DNA from: Haloferax massiliensis | Lineage (GTDB): Archaea; Halobacteriota; Halobacteria; Halobacteriales; Haloferacaceae | Assembly: GCF_001368915.1 (NCBI RefSeq) | Contig: NZ_CSTE01000002.1 | Coordinates: forward strand, 286,248 to 350,247 | Length of the DNA: 64,000 bases | Direction: 5' to 3' | Shown here: positions 9,101 to 18,251 of the stretch, piece after piece | Layout: every line of letters begins with the position of its first letter | Numbering within the stretch: the stretch's first letter is position 1 | The notes under the pieces: model-generated | What the model was told of the DNA's origin: nothing | The model's input: the letters and a program-made list of their open reading frames with translations, nothing else | The model's database searches: none | Program-made: the position numbers and the translations under genes

Positions 9101-9902
9101 CTTGTCCCGAGAAACGACGCGACGAGTGGCGAGTGCGTCCCGAGGGAGCCGAGTCAGAGCGCGTACGCGACGCGGTTCGACCCGCTCTCGGGCGGGAACG
9201 CGGACGCCGACGCAGTCGGCCGTCAACGTATAAACCCGCTCGCTCGACCGGCGACGCGTCTCCATCGAGCCTCGGCGGTTCTCCGGTCACGCAGCCACCG
9301 AAGCGCCGCTGTCCGCATCCCGAACAATTCATCATGAACAGACCGGGTTTCCGGTGAAAACCACCGGAAGCGGCCTATCCGAGGACGACATTGACCGACG
9401 AGCGCGTCTGACCGTTCCGCCGGACGGACAGTCAGGGTCCCCAGACTCTCCGAGAAATATCAGAAACGTTCATTATGGTTTCGGACCTACTGTAGTGTTG
9501 CCGGAAGCGCAAGGACGCACCGGATGACCAAACCGAATCTGTCGGGCGACGTGAAAGGCGTCGACGACGGTACGCATCGCAAGACGCGGAGGAATGGAAT
9601 CGACACGAACACCGAGTCTTTCGTAACAGGAAGACGAGGTCAAAGTGCCGAAGAGGAACCGAATCAGCCCCGTAACCGCTCTGCGAGCGAGTGGCAGGAA
9701 GACCAAGTACCGGACCACGAGGAATCGGAGTTCGGGAACTCGGCGCAAGCCGAAACGGTCGTGAGGGCTGTGGAAAACGTCTTCCGTCCGGGTTCTAATT
9801 GCGGATTCTGGCTTTTCTGATATCCGCCCGCCGAGCGGACAGTCCGCCTCACGGTGCGTGCGGTTCACGACTTGTCGAGTCAGCGGCGCGTCGGCGACGA
9901 CG
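9101..9902. other. Gap after tRNA-Leu without recognisable genes
   Basis: About 800 bases, less GC-rich than neighbouring genes. Two overlapping open frames (9524-9820 plus, 98 codons; 9473-9868 minus, 131 codons) are present but neither resembles a family I know and neither shows clear haloarchaeal codon bias. A hairpin with 8-base arms TTCCGGTG/CACCGGAA lies at 9349-9369, and a 6-base inverted repeat GCGGAC/GTCCGC at 9835-9847. No second copy of the tRNA 3-prime end was found, so integration of an element is not demonstrated. It may be decayed coding DNA. Confidence 0.45.
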
Positions 9903-10199
9903 TCACGGCCGGACCAACCGGCTCATCAGTCGGAGATACTCCGAGGCGACGAGCGGTTCGGCGGCCGCGGTTCGCTCGACGGCCGCCACGCCGTGTCGCA
10001 GTTTCTCCTTGAGCGGACTCGGCGGTACCTTGTGGCCGAGCACGCGCGACGCCGCCTCGACGTGTTCCAGCGCGACCTCGGCGTCGCCGGCTCTGACCGC
10101 CGCTCTGGCGTCGTCGAACGACGCCGCGAGCGATTCGCGGACCCGAGCCGGGAGGTCGATAGCGTCTGACACGTCACGAAGTAAACCGTCCATCGACAT
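9903..10199 (-). CDS. Small conserved haloarchaeal protein of unknown function
   Basis: A 98-residue acidic, mostly helical protein that I do not recognise. It has no cysteines, signal or membrane segment. Helices with alternating A/R/E/D (R-V-R-E-S-L-A-A-S-F-D-D-A and a K-L-R-H-G-V-A-A-V-E stretch) suggest a small helical bundle. ATG codons at 10199 and 10193 are both possible. It is divergent from the phosphatase gene at 10264 with only 64 bases between, and a TATA-like block at 10233-10238 reads well on both strands. Confidence 0.65.
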   Translation of the reverse strand: MSMDGLLRDVSDAIDLPARVRESLAASFDDARAAVRAGDAEVALEHVEAASRVLGHKVPPSPLKEKLRHGVAAVERTAAAEPLVASEYLRLMSRLVRP

Positions 10200-10232
10200 A
10201 AGCCACCGGGCCGCGCCGCCGCCGGGTCGGTG

Positions 10233-10238
10233 GATATA
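10233..10238. promoter_or_regulatory. Shared TATA-like element between divergent genes
   Basis: The block GGATATAGG/CCTATATCC is the only AT-rich word in the 64-base divergent gap. Its centre is about 28 bases before the ATG at 10264, fitting a leaderless transcript for the phosphatase. It is about 37 bases from the ATG at 10199 on the other strand. Archaeal direction is set by a BRE that I cannot place with certainty here. Confidence 0.4.
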
Positions 10239-10263
10239 GGCACCTGCCGGTCCTGCCACGTTC

Positions 10264-11061
10264 ATGAACGAACTCGACGCCCGGGCGGACCGGGCACAGC
10301 GCGCGGCCCGCGACGGCGGCGCGGTCGCGCGGCGCGCCTTCAGAACCGGCGTCGCCGTCGAGACGAAAAGCGGGAAGACGGACGTGGTCACGCAGGCCGA
10401 CAGGGACGCCCAGCGCCGCGTCGTCGACCGAATCCGCGGGGCGTTCCCCGACGACCCCATCGTCGGCGAGGAAGCGGACGAACTCAAATCGGTTCCCGAG
10501 TCGGGACCGGCGTGGGTCGTCGACCCCATCGACGGGACGAACAACTTCGTGCGCAACGTGCCGATCTGGGCGACCGCGGTCGCCGCCGTCCGCGACGGGG
10601 AACCGCTCGCGGCGGCTAACTACCTGCCCGCGCTCGGCGACTGCTACGCGGCCGACGACGAGACGGCCTACCGAAACGGCGAGGAAATCTCGGTGAGCCA
10701 GCGCGACGACCCCGAGACGTGTACGGTCTGTCCGACATTCTGGTGGGACTACGACGACCGCGACGAGTACGCCGCCGCGGCCCGGGCCATCGTCACGCGC
10801 TTCGGCGACCTGCGTCGCTACGGGAGCATGCAGGTCGTGCTCTCGTACGTCGCCGACGGCTCGCTCGACGGCGTCATCACGAACAAGCGGGCGAACCCGT
10901 GGGACTCGGTCGCCGGCGTACACCTCATACGGACGGCTGGAGGGACGGTCACAGACCTCGACGGCAACGAGTGGCGACACGACTCGGAGGGCCTCGTCGC
11001 CTCGAACGGCCGCGTCCACGACGTCGTGCTGGAGGCGGCACGCGAAATCGACGGGCGGTAG
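10264..11061 (+). CDS. Inositol monophosphatase family protein
   Basis: A 265-residue metal-dependent sugar-phosphatase of the IMPase/FBPase superfamily. Metal-binding motifs are E69-E70 in V-G-E-E-A-D, the D-P-I-D-G-T-N-N-F block at 87-95, and the later N-P-W-D-S-V-A-G block near 215-222 whose aspartate completes the site. Archaeal members often dephosphorylate both inositol 1-phosphate and fructose 1,6-bisphosphate, so the physiological substrate is open (inositol phosphates, FBP or PAP). Cytoplasmic. The start lies 28 bases after a TATA-like block, consistent with a leaderless mRNA. Confidence 0.9.
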   Translation: MNELDARADRAQRAARDGGAVARRAFRTGVAVETKSGKTDVVTQADRDAQRRVVDRIRGAFPDDPIVGEEADELKSVPESGPAWVVDPIDGTNNFVRNVPIWATAVAAVRDGEPLAAANYLPALGDCYAADDETAYRNGEEISVSQRDDPETCTVCPTFWWDYDDRDEYAAAARAIVTRFGDLRRYGSMQVVLSYVADGSLDGVITNKRANPWDSVAGVHLIRTAGGTVTDLDGNEWRHDSEGLVASNGRVHDVVLEAAREIDGR

Positions 11062-11148
11062 ACGGACGAAAGCCAGACGGCGCTCGTCGCCGACGCGAGC
11101 GAGTCCCCATCCGCAAGTGCGAAGTCACCCCCCATCAGAAGGGATAGC

Positions 11149-11619
11149 ATGGACCTCGACGCGACGGACCGGGCGATTCTCCGGATTCTGATGGAGGACG
11201 CGCGGACCCCGTTCAGCGAAATCGCCCGCAGAATCGACATGTCGAGCGCGACGGTTCACGACCGGGTCGGTCGGATGGAAGACGCCGGCGTCATCGAGGG
11301 CTACCACGCCCACGTCGACCCGCGGGAGGTCGGACTGGGCACCTCCGCGCTGGTCGGCTTCCGGGTGAAGCAGGGCCGCGAGAAGGAGGCGCTCCAGCAG
11401 CTCCGCGACATCGAGGGCGTCCAAGAGATCAACCTCACCACCGGCGAGTGGGACGTGATGCTCCGGGTGTACGCCGAGGACACCGACGCCCTGCGCGAAC
11501 TCATGTTCGACCACATCGCCGAACTCGACGGCTTCTCGCGGTCCCAGACGATGGTCATCCTCGGAACCGAGTACGACGACCCGGTGTTGCCGATTCGCGA
11601 ACCGGACGACAGGGACTGA
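11149..11619 (+). CDS. Lrp/AsnC family transcriptional regulator
   Basis: A 156-residue regulator: N-terminal winged helix (residues 4-60, with T-P-F-S-E-I-A-R-R-I-D-M-S-S-A-T-V as the helix-turn-helix) followed by a RAM ligand-binding domain (about 65-140). It should form dimers or octamers and respond to an amino acid or related effector. Downstream of the phosphatase gene by 87 bases; target genes are not evident from context. A haloarchaeal Lrp regulator of this size is typical. The ATG at 11149 starts directly at the conserved L-D-x2-D-R-x-I-L segment. Confidence 0.93.
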   Translation: MDLDATDRAILRILMEDARTPFSEIARRIDMSSATVHDRVGRMEDAGVIEGYHAHVDPREVGLGTSALVGFRVKQGREKEALQQLRDIEGVQEINLTTGEWDVMLRVYAEDTDALRELMFDHIAELDGFSRSQTMVILGTEYDDPVLPIREPDDRD

Positions 11620-11716
11620 CCCCCGCCCGTCGCGGAACTGAGTCGCCGCGCCGAGACCTGCGCGAAGCGTGCGAGAGACCGGAACCCTCAACAGGCCCGC
11701 CGTCGGGGTATCGGCT

Positions 11717-12856
11717 ATGGCAACGGTAGCAGAGCGAATGGGTCTCGACCCCGAGCGCCTCTGGGGGCTCGGCGTCGCGGCCATCCTCGTCGCCCTCGTC
11801 GGCGGGTCGCTCGCGTTCCCTCGCGTCGTCTACGACGGCTTCATCTGGCACTACTTCTGGGGCCCCGTCCAAGCCGACGCGAACTCGGCCGTCTGCGCGG
11901 TTCGGGCGAACGGCGTCACGCAGTACCTCGACACGGCGTCGGCCTGCGCCGCCGCGGCCGAACCCGTCGCGTACCCCGGCTACACGCTCGTCTCCGAGGT
12001 CGGGTACATGGTCACGCTCGTCATCGCCCTCTCGGGCGTCGTGTTCCTCCTCCGCCGCCTCGACATCGGCGAGAGCCCCCGGTTCTTCTACGCCCTCTTC
12101 CCGTTCATGCTGTTCGGCGGCGCGTTCCGCGTGGTCGAGGACGCCAACGACGCCCCCGGCGTCGCCGACGCCCTCATCACCTACCCGCTGAACACGCTCG
12201 TCATCAGCCCGGTCATCTACGTGACCGTCTTCGCAATCACGCTCGTCGCCGTCGTCGGGAGCGTCCTCGCCGAGCGTCGGGGCCTCGTCGACGACTACGT
12301 GAAACCCCTGTTCGGGGCCGGTCTCGCCGTGCTCGCGGTCACGCTCGGCTACCTCCTGTGGGCCGGCCTCACCGGCGCGCAGGGCGCGACGTTCTACCCG
12401 CAGGTGCTCGTCGTCATCCTCGTCGGCGCGACGCTCGCCGCCGCCGCGACGTGGTGGCTCGTCGAGCGCTTCGCACCGGAGATTAACGAAGGAACCGGCT
12501 ACATCGGCCTCGTCGTCATCTGGGGCCACGCCATCGACGGCGTGGCGAACGTCGTCGGCCTCAACTGGATGGTCGCACTCGGCGCGGGCAACAACCTCGT
12601 CCCGAAGCACCCGGTGAACCAGGCGGTCGTCGACTTCACCGCCTCCACGCTCCCCGAGTCGGTGCTGGCCGTCACGGGCGACGCGTGGCCGTTCCTGCTC
12701 GTCAAGCTCGTGGCCGCGACGGCCGTCGTCTGGGTGTTCGACGAGCAGATATTCGAGGACAGCCCGCGCTACGCGATTCTGCTTCTCATCGCCGTCCTCG
12801 CGGTCGGTCTCGGACCGGGGAGCCGCGACATGCTCCGCGCGACGTTCGGCGTCTAA
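11717..12856 (+). CDS. DUF63 family membrane protein
   Basis: A 379-residue polytopic membrane protein with about nine or ten hydrophobic segments, matching the archaeal DUF63 family in length and in conserved pieces such as F-P-x-M-L-x-G-G-x-F-R-V-x-E-D and the W-G-H-x-I-D-G-V-A-N block near residue 275. Its role is unknown. The H-x-I-D and D-x-F-I-W-H-Y-F polar residues in or near membrane helices could form an active or transport site. The start at 11717 is chosen because the preceding 16 codons look non-coding. Probably monocistronic. Confidence 0.88.
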   Translation: MATVAERMGLDPERLWGLGVAAILVALVGGSLAFPRVVYDGFIWHYFWGPVQADANSAVCAVRANGVTQYLDTASACAAAAEPVAYPGYTLVSEVGYMVTLVIALSGVVFLLRRLDIGESPRFFYALFPFMLFGGAFRVVEDANDAPGVADALITYPLNTLVISPVIYVTVFAITLVAVVGSVLAERRGLVDDYVKPLFGAGLAVLAVTLGYLLWAGLTGAQGATFYPQVLVVILVGATLAAAATWWLVERFAPEINEGTGYIGLVVIWGHAIDGVANVVGLNWMVALGAGNNLVPKHPVNQAVVDFTASTLPESVLAVTGDAWPFLLVKLVAATAVVWVFDEQIFEDSPRYAILLLIAVLAVGLGPGSRDMLRATFGV

Positions 12857-13095
12857 TCGGCCCGCCGTCGCCTCCTCTCCGGCCGCTCGTTCCCGCTCTC
12901 CGACCCCCTCGTACCCCTACCCGGCGAAGCTTCAAGTACCGAGCCGCGGCCACCGCCGCTATTCTGTGACGCACGTCGCACGGCGGCTCGCGGGTGTCCG
13001 GCACACCGCCGCGCGGACTCGATTCGGCCCGCCTGCCGCGCGGCCGCCCGTGCCGGCTGTCAGCCACGAACCCCACGAGACGCGCGACTCGCCGG

Positions 13096-14784
13096 CTACG
13101 GGAACGGGTGGAACTCGCGGTCCAGCCGCGGTTCGAAACCGAGGTCCCGCGGTACCGACTCGGCGCGGTCGGCGAAGTACGGCTCGCCGATAAACAGCGG
13201 CTGGGCCTCCGGAACGACCGTGCGAACCGCCTCGAAGCCGAGGCGGTCCACGTCGCGCGGGGTGGTCCGCGCCGCGTAAGCGTCGAGGCCGGCGTCGGCG
13301 ACCGCCGAGACGACGGCGTCGAGTTCGGCCGCGCCCTCGGGAATCTCATCGGGACCGACCGAGTCTGCGGGGATGGTCGCGTCCGGCGAGACGAACGTCC
13401 GTGCGGGCTTCGGGAAGTCGGCGTAAGTCGCAATCGCGCCGCCCTGCGTCGCGGCCTGCTCCGGTCCCATGGCGCGCAGTTCGGTCCAGTTCTGAAGCGC
13501 CTCGGCCAGCGCGGAGCGAGCGGCGCGGTTCGCGTCGAGGTCCGCGCCGGAACCCATCGCGAACTTCGGCCACTCGGTCTCGCGGTGGACGGCCACCGCC
13601 ACGACCGGCACGTCCACGTCCTGCGTCACGAGGAGCGCGGTTACCTCCAAGGACTCCGAGCGGGCGCGGGCCGCCAGCGTCTCGAACGTCTCGTCTGTCA
13701 CGTCCAGCCCGAGCGGGTCGAACGTCGAGTACCACGCGAGCATCGTCGCGTCGCGCTCGACGACCTCGTACAGCCCCGAGAGAATCGCCTCGGTCCCGGA
13801 GTTGCCGAGACCGAGACCGGTCGTAATCGACGGCTTGTGTCGCTCCGCCGGCGGGGGATAGTGGACGAACTCCGCCGGGAGCGAAACGGTCGCCCCGGTA
13901 GCGAGGTCCTCGCCTTCGACCCACTGAATCGGCTCGTCGGGGTCGGGGTCGCGGAACGAGTCGGGTCTGACGAAGCGACTCGGCGGCACCGCGGCCGGCC
14001 GAGACGCCGCGGGAGCGACGGCGAACTCGCTGGTGCGGTAGACGCCCGCCGAGTAGCGTTCCAGCGCCTCGCCGAGCGCCTTCATGTAGGCCTCGTCCCA
14101 GCCGGCGGCCGCGCCACCGGCGAGTTCGGCCGCCCGAGCGTCGGCGTACACCGTCGTGTCCGCCGTCTGTGCGACGTAGTACGGAAGCGGGAACGACTCG
14201 CGCTCGCCGACCTGCGTGACGATGCCGACGCGGTCGTCGACGGCCGATTCTGCCCGCGCGAGCGCGTCGTCTAACTCGACGGCGCGGAAGTCGCGGTCGA
14301 GGGTCCGGTCACGTTCCGTCGGCGACGGCGCGGGGAGAAACGACCGCTCAGGGCCGGGGACTTCGACGACGGTCCCGGCCACGTCGTCGCCCGAGAGGAG
14401 TGCGATGCCGCGTCGCCCTGCCACCGCGCCGGCGAGTCGGACGGCCGCGCGGTCGCCGCCGGGGCGGCCGTCCGACTCCGTGGTGGACGCGACCCGCGCC
14501 CGGAGGTCAGCGAAGTCGGCGCTTTCGGGGTCGAACGCCGAGACGGCCGCGTCGAGGTCGGCCACGGGGTGACCGCCGACACCACCGATTTCGACCGCGA
14601 GCCACCGCGAAGCGGTTTCGTCGGCCGCGTCGAAGGCGTCGCTGCCGACCGCATCGACGACGAAGCCGAGGTCGAACGAGTCGAGCGAGTCGGGGGCCGT
14701 CTCCGTGACCGTCGCGTCGATATCGGCGCACGCCGCGCGAATCGACTCGGCGGCGGGGCCGCTCCCGACGAGTCCGATGTCCAT
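13096..14784 (-). CDS. YcaO domain protein
   Basis: A 562-residue two-part protein. Residues 1-190 form an alpha/beta domain opening with I-G-L-V-G-S-G-P-A-A, resembling the partner or docking domain fused to some YcaO proteins. Residues 190-562 are a full YcaO ATP-dependent cyclodehydratase-like domain. The ATP-site pieces are visible: G-E-A-L-E-R-Y at 238-244, the G-L-G-L-G-N-S turn, G-L-Y-E-V-V-E-R-D at 337-345 and E-A-L-Q at 428-431. The C-terminus ends in H-P-F-P, recalling the proline-rich tails of azoline-forming YcaO enzymes. YcaO enzymes activate backbone amides with ATP for cyclodehydration or thioamidation. No peptide precursor, dehydrogenase or TfuA gene is next to it, so the substrate is unknown. 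Start at 14784 precedes the nucleotide-fold motif. Confidence 0.9.
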   Translation of the reverse strand: MDIGLVGSGPAAESIRAACADIDATVTETAPDSLDSFDLGFVVDAVGSDAFDAADETASRWLAVEIGGVGGHPVADLDAAVSAFDPESADFADLRARVASTTESDGRPGGDRAAVRLAGAVAGRRGIALLSGDDVAGTVVEVPGPERSFLPAPSPTERDRTLDRDFRAVELDDALARAESAVDDRVGIVTQVGERESFPLPYYVAQTADTTVYADARAAELAGGAAAGWDEAYMKALGEALERYSAGVYRTSEFAVAPAASRPAAVPPSRFVRPDSFRDPDPDEPIQWVEGEDLATGATVSLPAEFVHYPPPAERHKPSITTGLGLGNSGTEAILSGLYEVVERDATMLAWYSTFDPLGLDVTDETFETLAARARSESLEVTALLVTQDVDVPVVAVAVHRETEWPKFAMGSGADLDANRAARSALAEALQNWTELRAMGPEQAATQGGAIATYADFPKPARTFVSPDATIPADSVGPDEIPEGAAELDAVVSAVADAGLDAYAARTTPRDVDRLGFEAVRTVVPEAQPLFIGEPYFADRAESVPRDLGFEPRLDREFHPFP

Positions 14785-14833
14785 GCGCGCGACGAGGAGA
14801 GGTGGAGGGAAAAAGCGAGGGGGTCGCGGTCGG

Positions 14834-15661
14834 TTACGCGTCGAGCAGTTTCTGGGCCTCGTCGGCCAGTTCGTCCGCGCTGGCGGCAACGAGTTCGTCC
14901 GCGCCGAGCTTCAGGCGGAGCCGCGGGCGGCCGACGTCGATTGGGACCTTCTCGGTGTCGATGAGGCCGAGTTCTTCGAGCTTCGTCTTCGTCCGGGAGA
15001 ACGTCGCCTTGCTGGCGATACCCACGTCCTCGCCCCACTTCGAGATGTCGTAGAGGAGGACCTCGTTGCGGGCGGCGACGAGAAGCGAGATGGTAACCTC
15101 GTCGAGGCCGTCGCCGTCGCCGCGGGCCGACGGGAGCGAGGCGAGCACGGCGTCGAAGTCCGCGAGGGTCTCCTCGCCGATGTCCTCGCCGAGCGTCTCG
15201 CGGACGCGAGCGAGCGGCGGCGTCCGGAGTTTGAACTCGGGGGCGTTCTCCCAGTGGGCCTGGTGGGCCTCGAACGCCGTCTCGACGAACGCCTCGTCGT
15301 CGGTGACGAGACCGGCGACCTTGCCCCCGGCGGCGACGAGCGCGACGACCGAGTTCGGCGTGACGAACAGCGTGTTCTCGACTTCGTCCGCGGCGGTCCG
15401 CAGCGAGAGCGCGCCGTCGGCGACGAGGTTCGCGGCGTTCGAGGCGACGATGAAGTCGTCGAGCACGTCTTTCAGGATGCCCTCGTCGGCGACGAGACGG
15501 ATTTCCGGCAGGTCGTCGTCGACGTCGGTCGCCACGGCGACGAGCCCCTCGATGACTTCGGCGGTCGGGTTCGCAACTAACACCTCGTCTTCCGACGAGG
15601 AGAGGACGGACTGGATGATGTCTTCTACCCCCTCAGCGAGTAGATTAGAACGAATAGCCAT
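14834..15661 (-). CDS. tbsP: Transcriptional regulator TbsP
   Basis: A 275-residue protein with an N-terminal alpha/beta region and a C-terminal winged helix-turn-helix (roughly residues 195-260, with I-S-K-W-G-E-D-V-G-I-A-S-K-A-T-F-S-R as the recognition unit). It matches the haloarchaeal family described as TbsP, which in Haloferax volcanii acts with TrmB on glycolysis/gluconeogenesis genes such as gapII. The identification is from memory of sequence and of its position beside glyA. The ATG at 15661 lies about 25 bases after a strong TATA box, so the mRNA is probably leaderless; a longer frame upstream is rejected. Confidence 0.82.
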   Translation of the reverse strand: MAIRSNLLAEGVEDIIQSVLSSSEDEVLVANPTAEVIEGLVAVATDVDDDLPEIRLVADEGILKDVLDDFIVASNAANLVADGALSLRTAADEVENTLFVTPNSVVALVAAGGKVAGLVTDDEAFVETAFEAHQAHWENAPEFKLRTPPLARVRETLGEDIGEETLADFDAVLASLPSARGDGDGLDEVTISLLVAARNEVLLYDISKWGEDVGIASKATFSRTKTKLEELGLIDTEKVPIDVGRPRLRLKLGADELVAASADELADEAQKLLDA

Positions 15662-15680
15662 AGGTTGAATATCGCCAGTA

Positions 15681-15690
15681 ATATATTTAA
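15681..15690 (-). promoter_or_regulatory. TATA box of tbsP
   Basis: On the minus strand the block reads TTAAATATAT, centred about 25 bases upstream of the tbsP ATG at 15661. This spacing predicts initiation at or within a few bases of the start codon. Confidence 0.55.
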
Positions 15691-15997
15691 TATTAACGCA
15701 AGACGACCGGCAGAACGTATTCGAAATCGAGTTGTACCAACGCTGTATCGAGCGAATTGAGAAGCACGTTTCAGAAATTTTACTCCAGCGCGTAACTGGG
15801 AAAATCGGATTCGAACCGGACGACTCAGCCGGGAGAAGGTCGTCTCCCGCGAGGGCCGTTCCGAGCGGTCCACTCGGCTCGGAGACACGACGGAGTGAAT
15901 CGGGCATCGCGCGTTCGTGTATCTGTTCACGGTAGCACGCCACAGAATATACACGGGTGTGCAACACAACACCGGCAGGCGTAGCCAAATGGGACAC

Positions 15998-16004
15998 ATT
16001 TATG
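15998..16004 (+). promoter_or_regulatory. TATA box of glyA
   Basis: ATTTATG centred about 28 bases upstream of the glyA ATG at 16029, the spacing of a leaderless haloarchaeal transcript. Confidence 0.5.
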
Positions 16005-16028
16005 CCGTAATTGCCCCGGATACTACGT

Positions 16029-17276
16029 ATGGACTACAGCCACGTCCGCGACGTCGACCCCGCCGTGGCAGACGCCCTCGACGGCGAGGTCGAACGCCAG
16101 CGCGACACGCTCGCGATGATCGCCTCGGAGAACCACGTCAGCGAAGCGGTCCTCGAAGCGCAGGGGAGCGCGCTGACGAACAAGTACGCCGAGGGCTATC
16201 CCGGCAAGCGCTACTACGCTGGCTGTGAGTACGCCGACGACGTGGAGAACCTCGCCATCGAGCGCGCGAAGGAGCTGTGGGGCGCAGAGCACGTCAACGT
16301 CCAGCCGCACTCCGGTACGCAGGCCAACATGGGCGTCTACCTCGCCATGCTCGAACCCGGCGACAAGATTCTCTCGCTGGACCTGACCCACGGCGGCCAC
16401 CTGAGCCACGGCCACCCGGCGAACTTCACGGGCAAGCTCTACGACGTCGAGCAGTACGAAGTCGACGCCGAAAGCGGCTACATCGACTACGACCAGCTCG
16501 CGGAGAAGGCCGCGGAGTTCGAGCCGGACATCATCGTCTCCGGCTACTCCGCGTACCCGCGGGCCGTCGAGTGGGAGACGATTCAGGAGGTCGCCGACGA
16601 CGTGGACGCGCTCCACCTCGCCGACATCGCCCACATCACGGGCCTCGTCGCCGCCGGCGTCCACCCCTCGCCGGTCGGCGTCGCCGACTTCGTCACCGGC
16701 TCGACCCACAAGACCATCCGCGCCGGCCGCGGCGGCATCATCATGTGCGACGAGGAGTACGCCTCCGACATCGACAGCGCGGTCTTCCCCGGCGGTCAGG
16801 GCGGCCCCCTCATGCACAACATCGCCGGCAAGGCGGTCGGATTCAAAGAGGCGCTCGAACCCGAGTTCGAGGAGTACGCCCAGCAGGTCGTCGACAACGC
16901 GAAGGTCCTCGCGGAGACGTTCCAGGACCACGGTCTCAGCGTCGTCTCCGGCGGCACCGACACGCACCTCGTGCTCGTCGACCTCCGCGACTCGCACCCC
17001 AACCTCACCGGCGGCACCGCCGAGGAGGCGCTCGAATCGACGGGTATCGTCCTCAACGCGAACACCGTCCCCGGCGAGACGCGCTCGGCGTTCAACCCGA
17101 GCGGTATCCGCGCCGGCACGCCCGGGCTCACCACCCGCGGCTTCGGCGAAGACGAAATCCGCGAAGTCGGCGAACTCATCGTGAAGGTCGTCGACGCCCC
17201 CGAGGACGACGACGTGCTCGCGGAGGTCTCCGAGCGCGTGCAGGAACTCTGCGACGCCAACCCGCTGTACGAGTAG
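16029..17276 (+). CDS. glyA: Serine hydroxymethyltransferase
   Basis: A 415-residue PLP enzyme (fold type I) that converts serine and a folate cofactor to glycine and methylene-folate; cytoplasmic. Conserved elements include M-I-A-S-E-N near the N-terminus, Y-A-E-G-Y-P-G-K-R-Y-Y-x-G-C, the H-S-G-T-Q-A-N cofactor segment, D-I-A-H-I-T-G-L and the T-G-S-T-H-K-T PLP-lysine motif. The length matches the family. The ATG at 16029 begins the conserved region and sits 28 bases after a TATA box; an in-frame start six codons earlier is rejected. With folD 1.1 kb downstream it supplies one-carbon units. Confidence 0.97.
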   Translation: MDYSHVRDVDPAVADALDGEVERQRDTLAMIASENHVSEAVLEAQGSALTNKYAEGYPGKRYYAGCEYADDVENLAIERAKELWGAEHVNVQPHSGTQANMGVYLAMLEPGDKILSLDLTHGGHLSHGHPANFTGKLYDVEQYEVDAESGYIDYDQLAEKAAEFEPDIIVSGYSAYPRAVEWETIQEVADDVDALHLADIAHITGLVAAGVHPSPVGVADFVTGSTHKTIRAGRGGIIMCDEEYASDIDSAVFPGGQGGPLMHNIAGKAVGFKEALEPEFEEYAQQVVDNAKVLAETFQDHGLSVVSGGTDTHLVLVDLRDSHPNLTGGTAEEALESTGIVLNANTVPGETRSAFNPSGIRAGTPGLTTRGFGEDEIREVGELIVKVVDAPEDDDVLAEVSERVQELCDANPLYE

Positions 17277-17382
17277 GCGACGCCCGCGGGCGACCGCCGC
17301 GGTTCGGCGGCCGGCGCGTTCGGTTTTTCAAACCCCTCTGCCGAGTAACACTATTAGCCGCGCCGCCGTATCGTCGACCGAC

Positions 17383-17682
17383 ATGGCTCCGATTCGTCGG
17401 CTCGTTCTCGACGTGTTGAAACCGCACAGCCCCTCGACGGTGGCGGTCGCCCGCGAGGTCGCCGACGCGCCCGGCGTGGCCGGCGTGAACGCGACGCTCC
17501 TCGAAACCGACCGCGAGGTGCAGAACCTCAGACTCGTCGTGGAGGGCGAGGCCGTCGACGCCGACGAGGTCGAGCGCCGCGTCCGCGACCTCGGCGGGAC
17601 AGTCCACTCGGTGGACGAAGTCGTCGCCGGCGAGACGCTGGTGGAGTACCGAACTCAACCGCAGGACCCGTCGCCGTCGTGA
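17383..17682 (+). CDS. DUF211 family protein
   Basis: A 99-residue archaeal DUF211 protein with the ferredoxin-like beta-alpha-beta pattern (starts I-R-R-L-V-L-D-V-L-K-P-H, with T-L-L-E-T-D and L-R-L-V-V-E-G strands). Structures of the family show oligomeric rings but no agreed function; some carry metal-binding acidic residues. Its TGA overlaps the ATG of the following membrane protein (TGATG at 17680-17684), so the two are translationally coupled and may act together. Confidence 0.87.
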   Translation: MAPIRRLVLDVLKPHSPSTVAVAREVADAPGVAGVNATLLETDREVQNLRLVVEGEAVDADEVERRVRDLGGTVHSVDEVVAGETLVEYRTQPQDPSPS

Positions 17683-18251
17683 TGTCGGCTCGGCTCGCCT
17701 CGCTCCTGCGCGACGACCGCGTCCGCGCCATCTCCCGTCGGTACTTCGTCTCGAACGGCTTCGACGGCGCGCTGACCTGCATCGGCCTCGTCATCGGCGC
17801 GTACCTCACCGGCGTCACGGACGGGGTGACGGTCGTCGAAATCGGCGTCGGCGCGGCGGTGGGGCTGACCACCTCCGGCGTCTGGAGCGTCTGGGAGATA
17901 GAGCGCGCCGAGAAGCGGGCCGAACTGGGCCGCATCGAGGACGCCATGCTGACCGACCTCGACGGGACCGCGGTCGAACGCGACAAGGTCGCGGCGCGGG
18001 GAATCAACGCGGTCGCCAGCGGGCTCGGCCCGCTCGTCGGCATCGTCATCCCGCTCCTCCCGTTTCTCGCGGTCGGCACCCTCCTGTCGATGACGTGGGC
18101 GACGCTCGCCTCGGTCGCCCTCGGGACGGCCATCCTCTTTGCGTTCGGCGCGTACATGGGGTCGATATCGGACCAGCGGTGGTACGTCGCCGGCCTGCGG
18201 ATGGCGCTGGCGGGCGTCGCGGTGGCCGCCGTGAACCTGCTGTTCGGCTGA
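17682..18251 (+). CDS. VIT1/CCC1-like membrane protein
   Basis: A 189-residue integral membrane protein with about four or five hydrophobic helices and the R-R-Y-F-V-x-N-x-F-D-G-x-L-T-x-I-G opening of the VIT/CCC1-like (TIGR00267-type) family. Eukaryotic and bacterial VIT proteins move iron or manganese out of the cytoplasm or into stores; the archaeal role is inferred at best. A charged amphipathic stretch (E-I-E-R-A-E-K-R-A-E-L) follows helix two, as in VIT proteins. The ATG at 17682 overlaps the DUF211 stop; a GTG one codon upstream is also possible. Confidence 0.8.
   Translation: MSARLASLLRDDRVRAISRRYFVSNGFDGALTCIGLVIGAYLTGVTDGVTVVEIGVGAAVGLTTSGVWSVWEIERAEKRAELGRIEDAMLTDLDGTAVERDKVAARGINAVASGLGPLVGIVIPLLPFLAVGTLLSMTWATLASVALGTAILFAFGAYMGSISDQRWYVAGLRMALAGVAVAAVNLLFG

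Larger units (their letters stand above)
15662..16028. other. Divergent promoter region between tbsP and glyA
   Basis: About 370 bases, notably AT-rich near both ends, without a gene. TATA boxes for both flanking genes are at 15681-15690 and 15998-16004. The middle holds a widely spaced inverted repeat CGTGTAT (15914-15920) / ATACACG (about 15948-15954). A T-loop-like word near 15801-15822 does not fold into a tRNA. Confidence 0.6.

Noticed and set aside
9473..9868. Overlapping opposite-strand open frames after tRNA-Leu as a possible transposase remnant
   Set aside because: No D-D-E pattern, terminal inverted repeats or target duplications were visible, so no mobile element is called.
15801..15822. 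T-loop-like word GGTTCGAATCC on the minus strand near 15.8 kb, suggesting a tRNA
   Set aside because: The T stem has only three pairs and no acceptor, D or anticodon stem could be folded around it.
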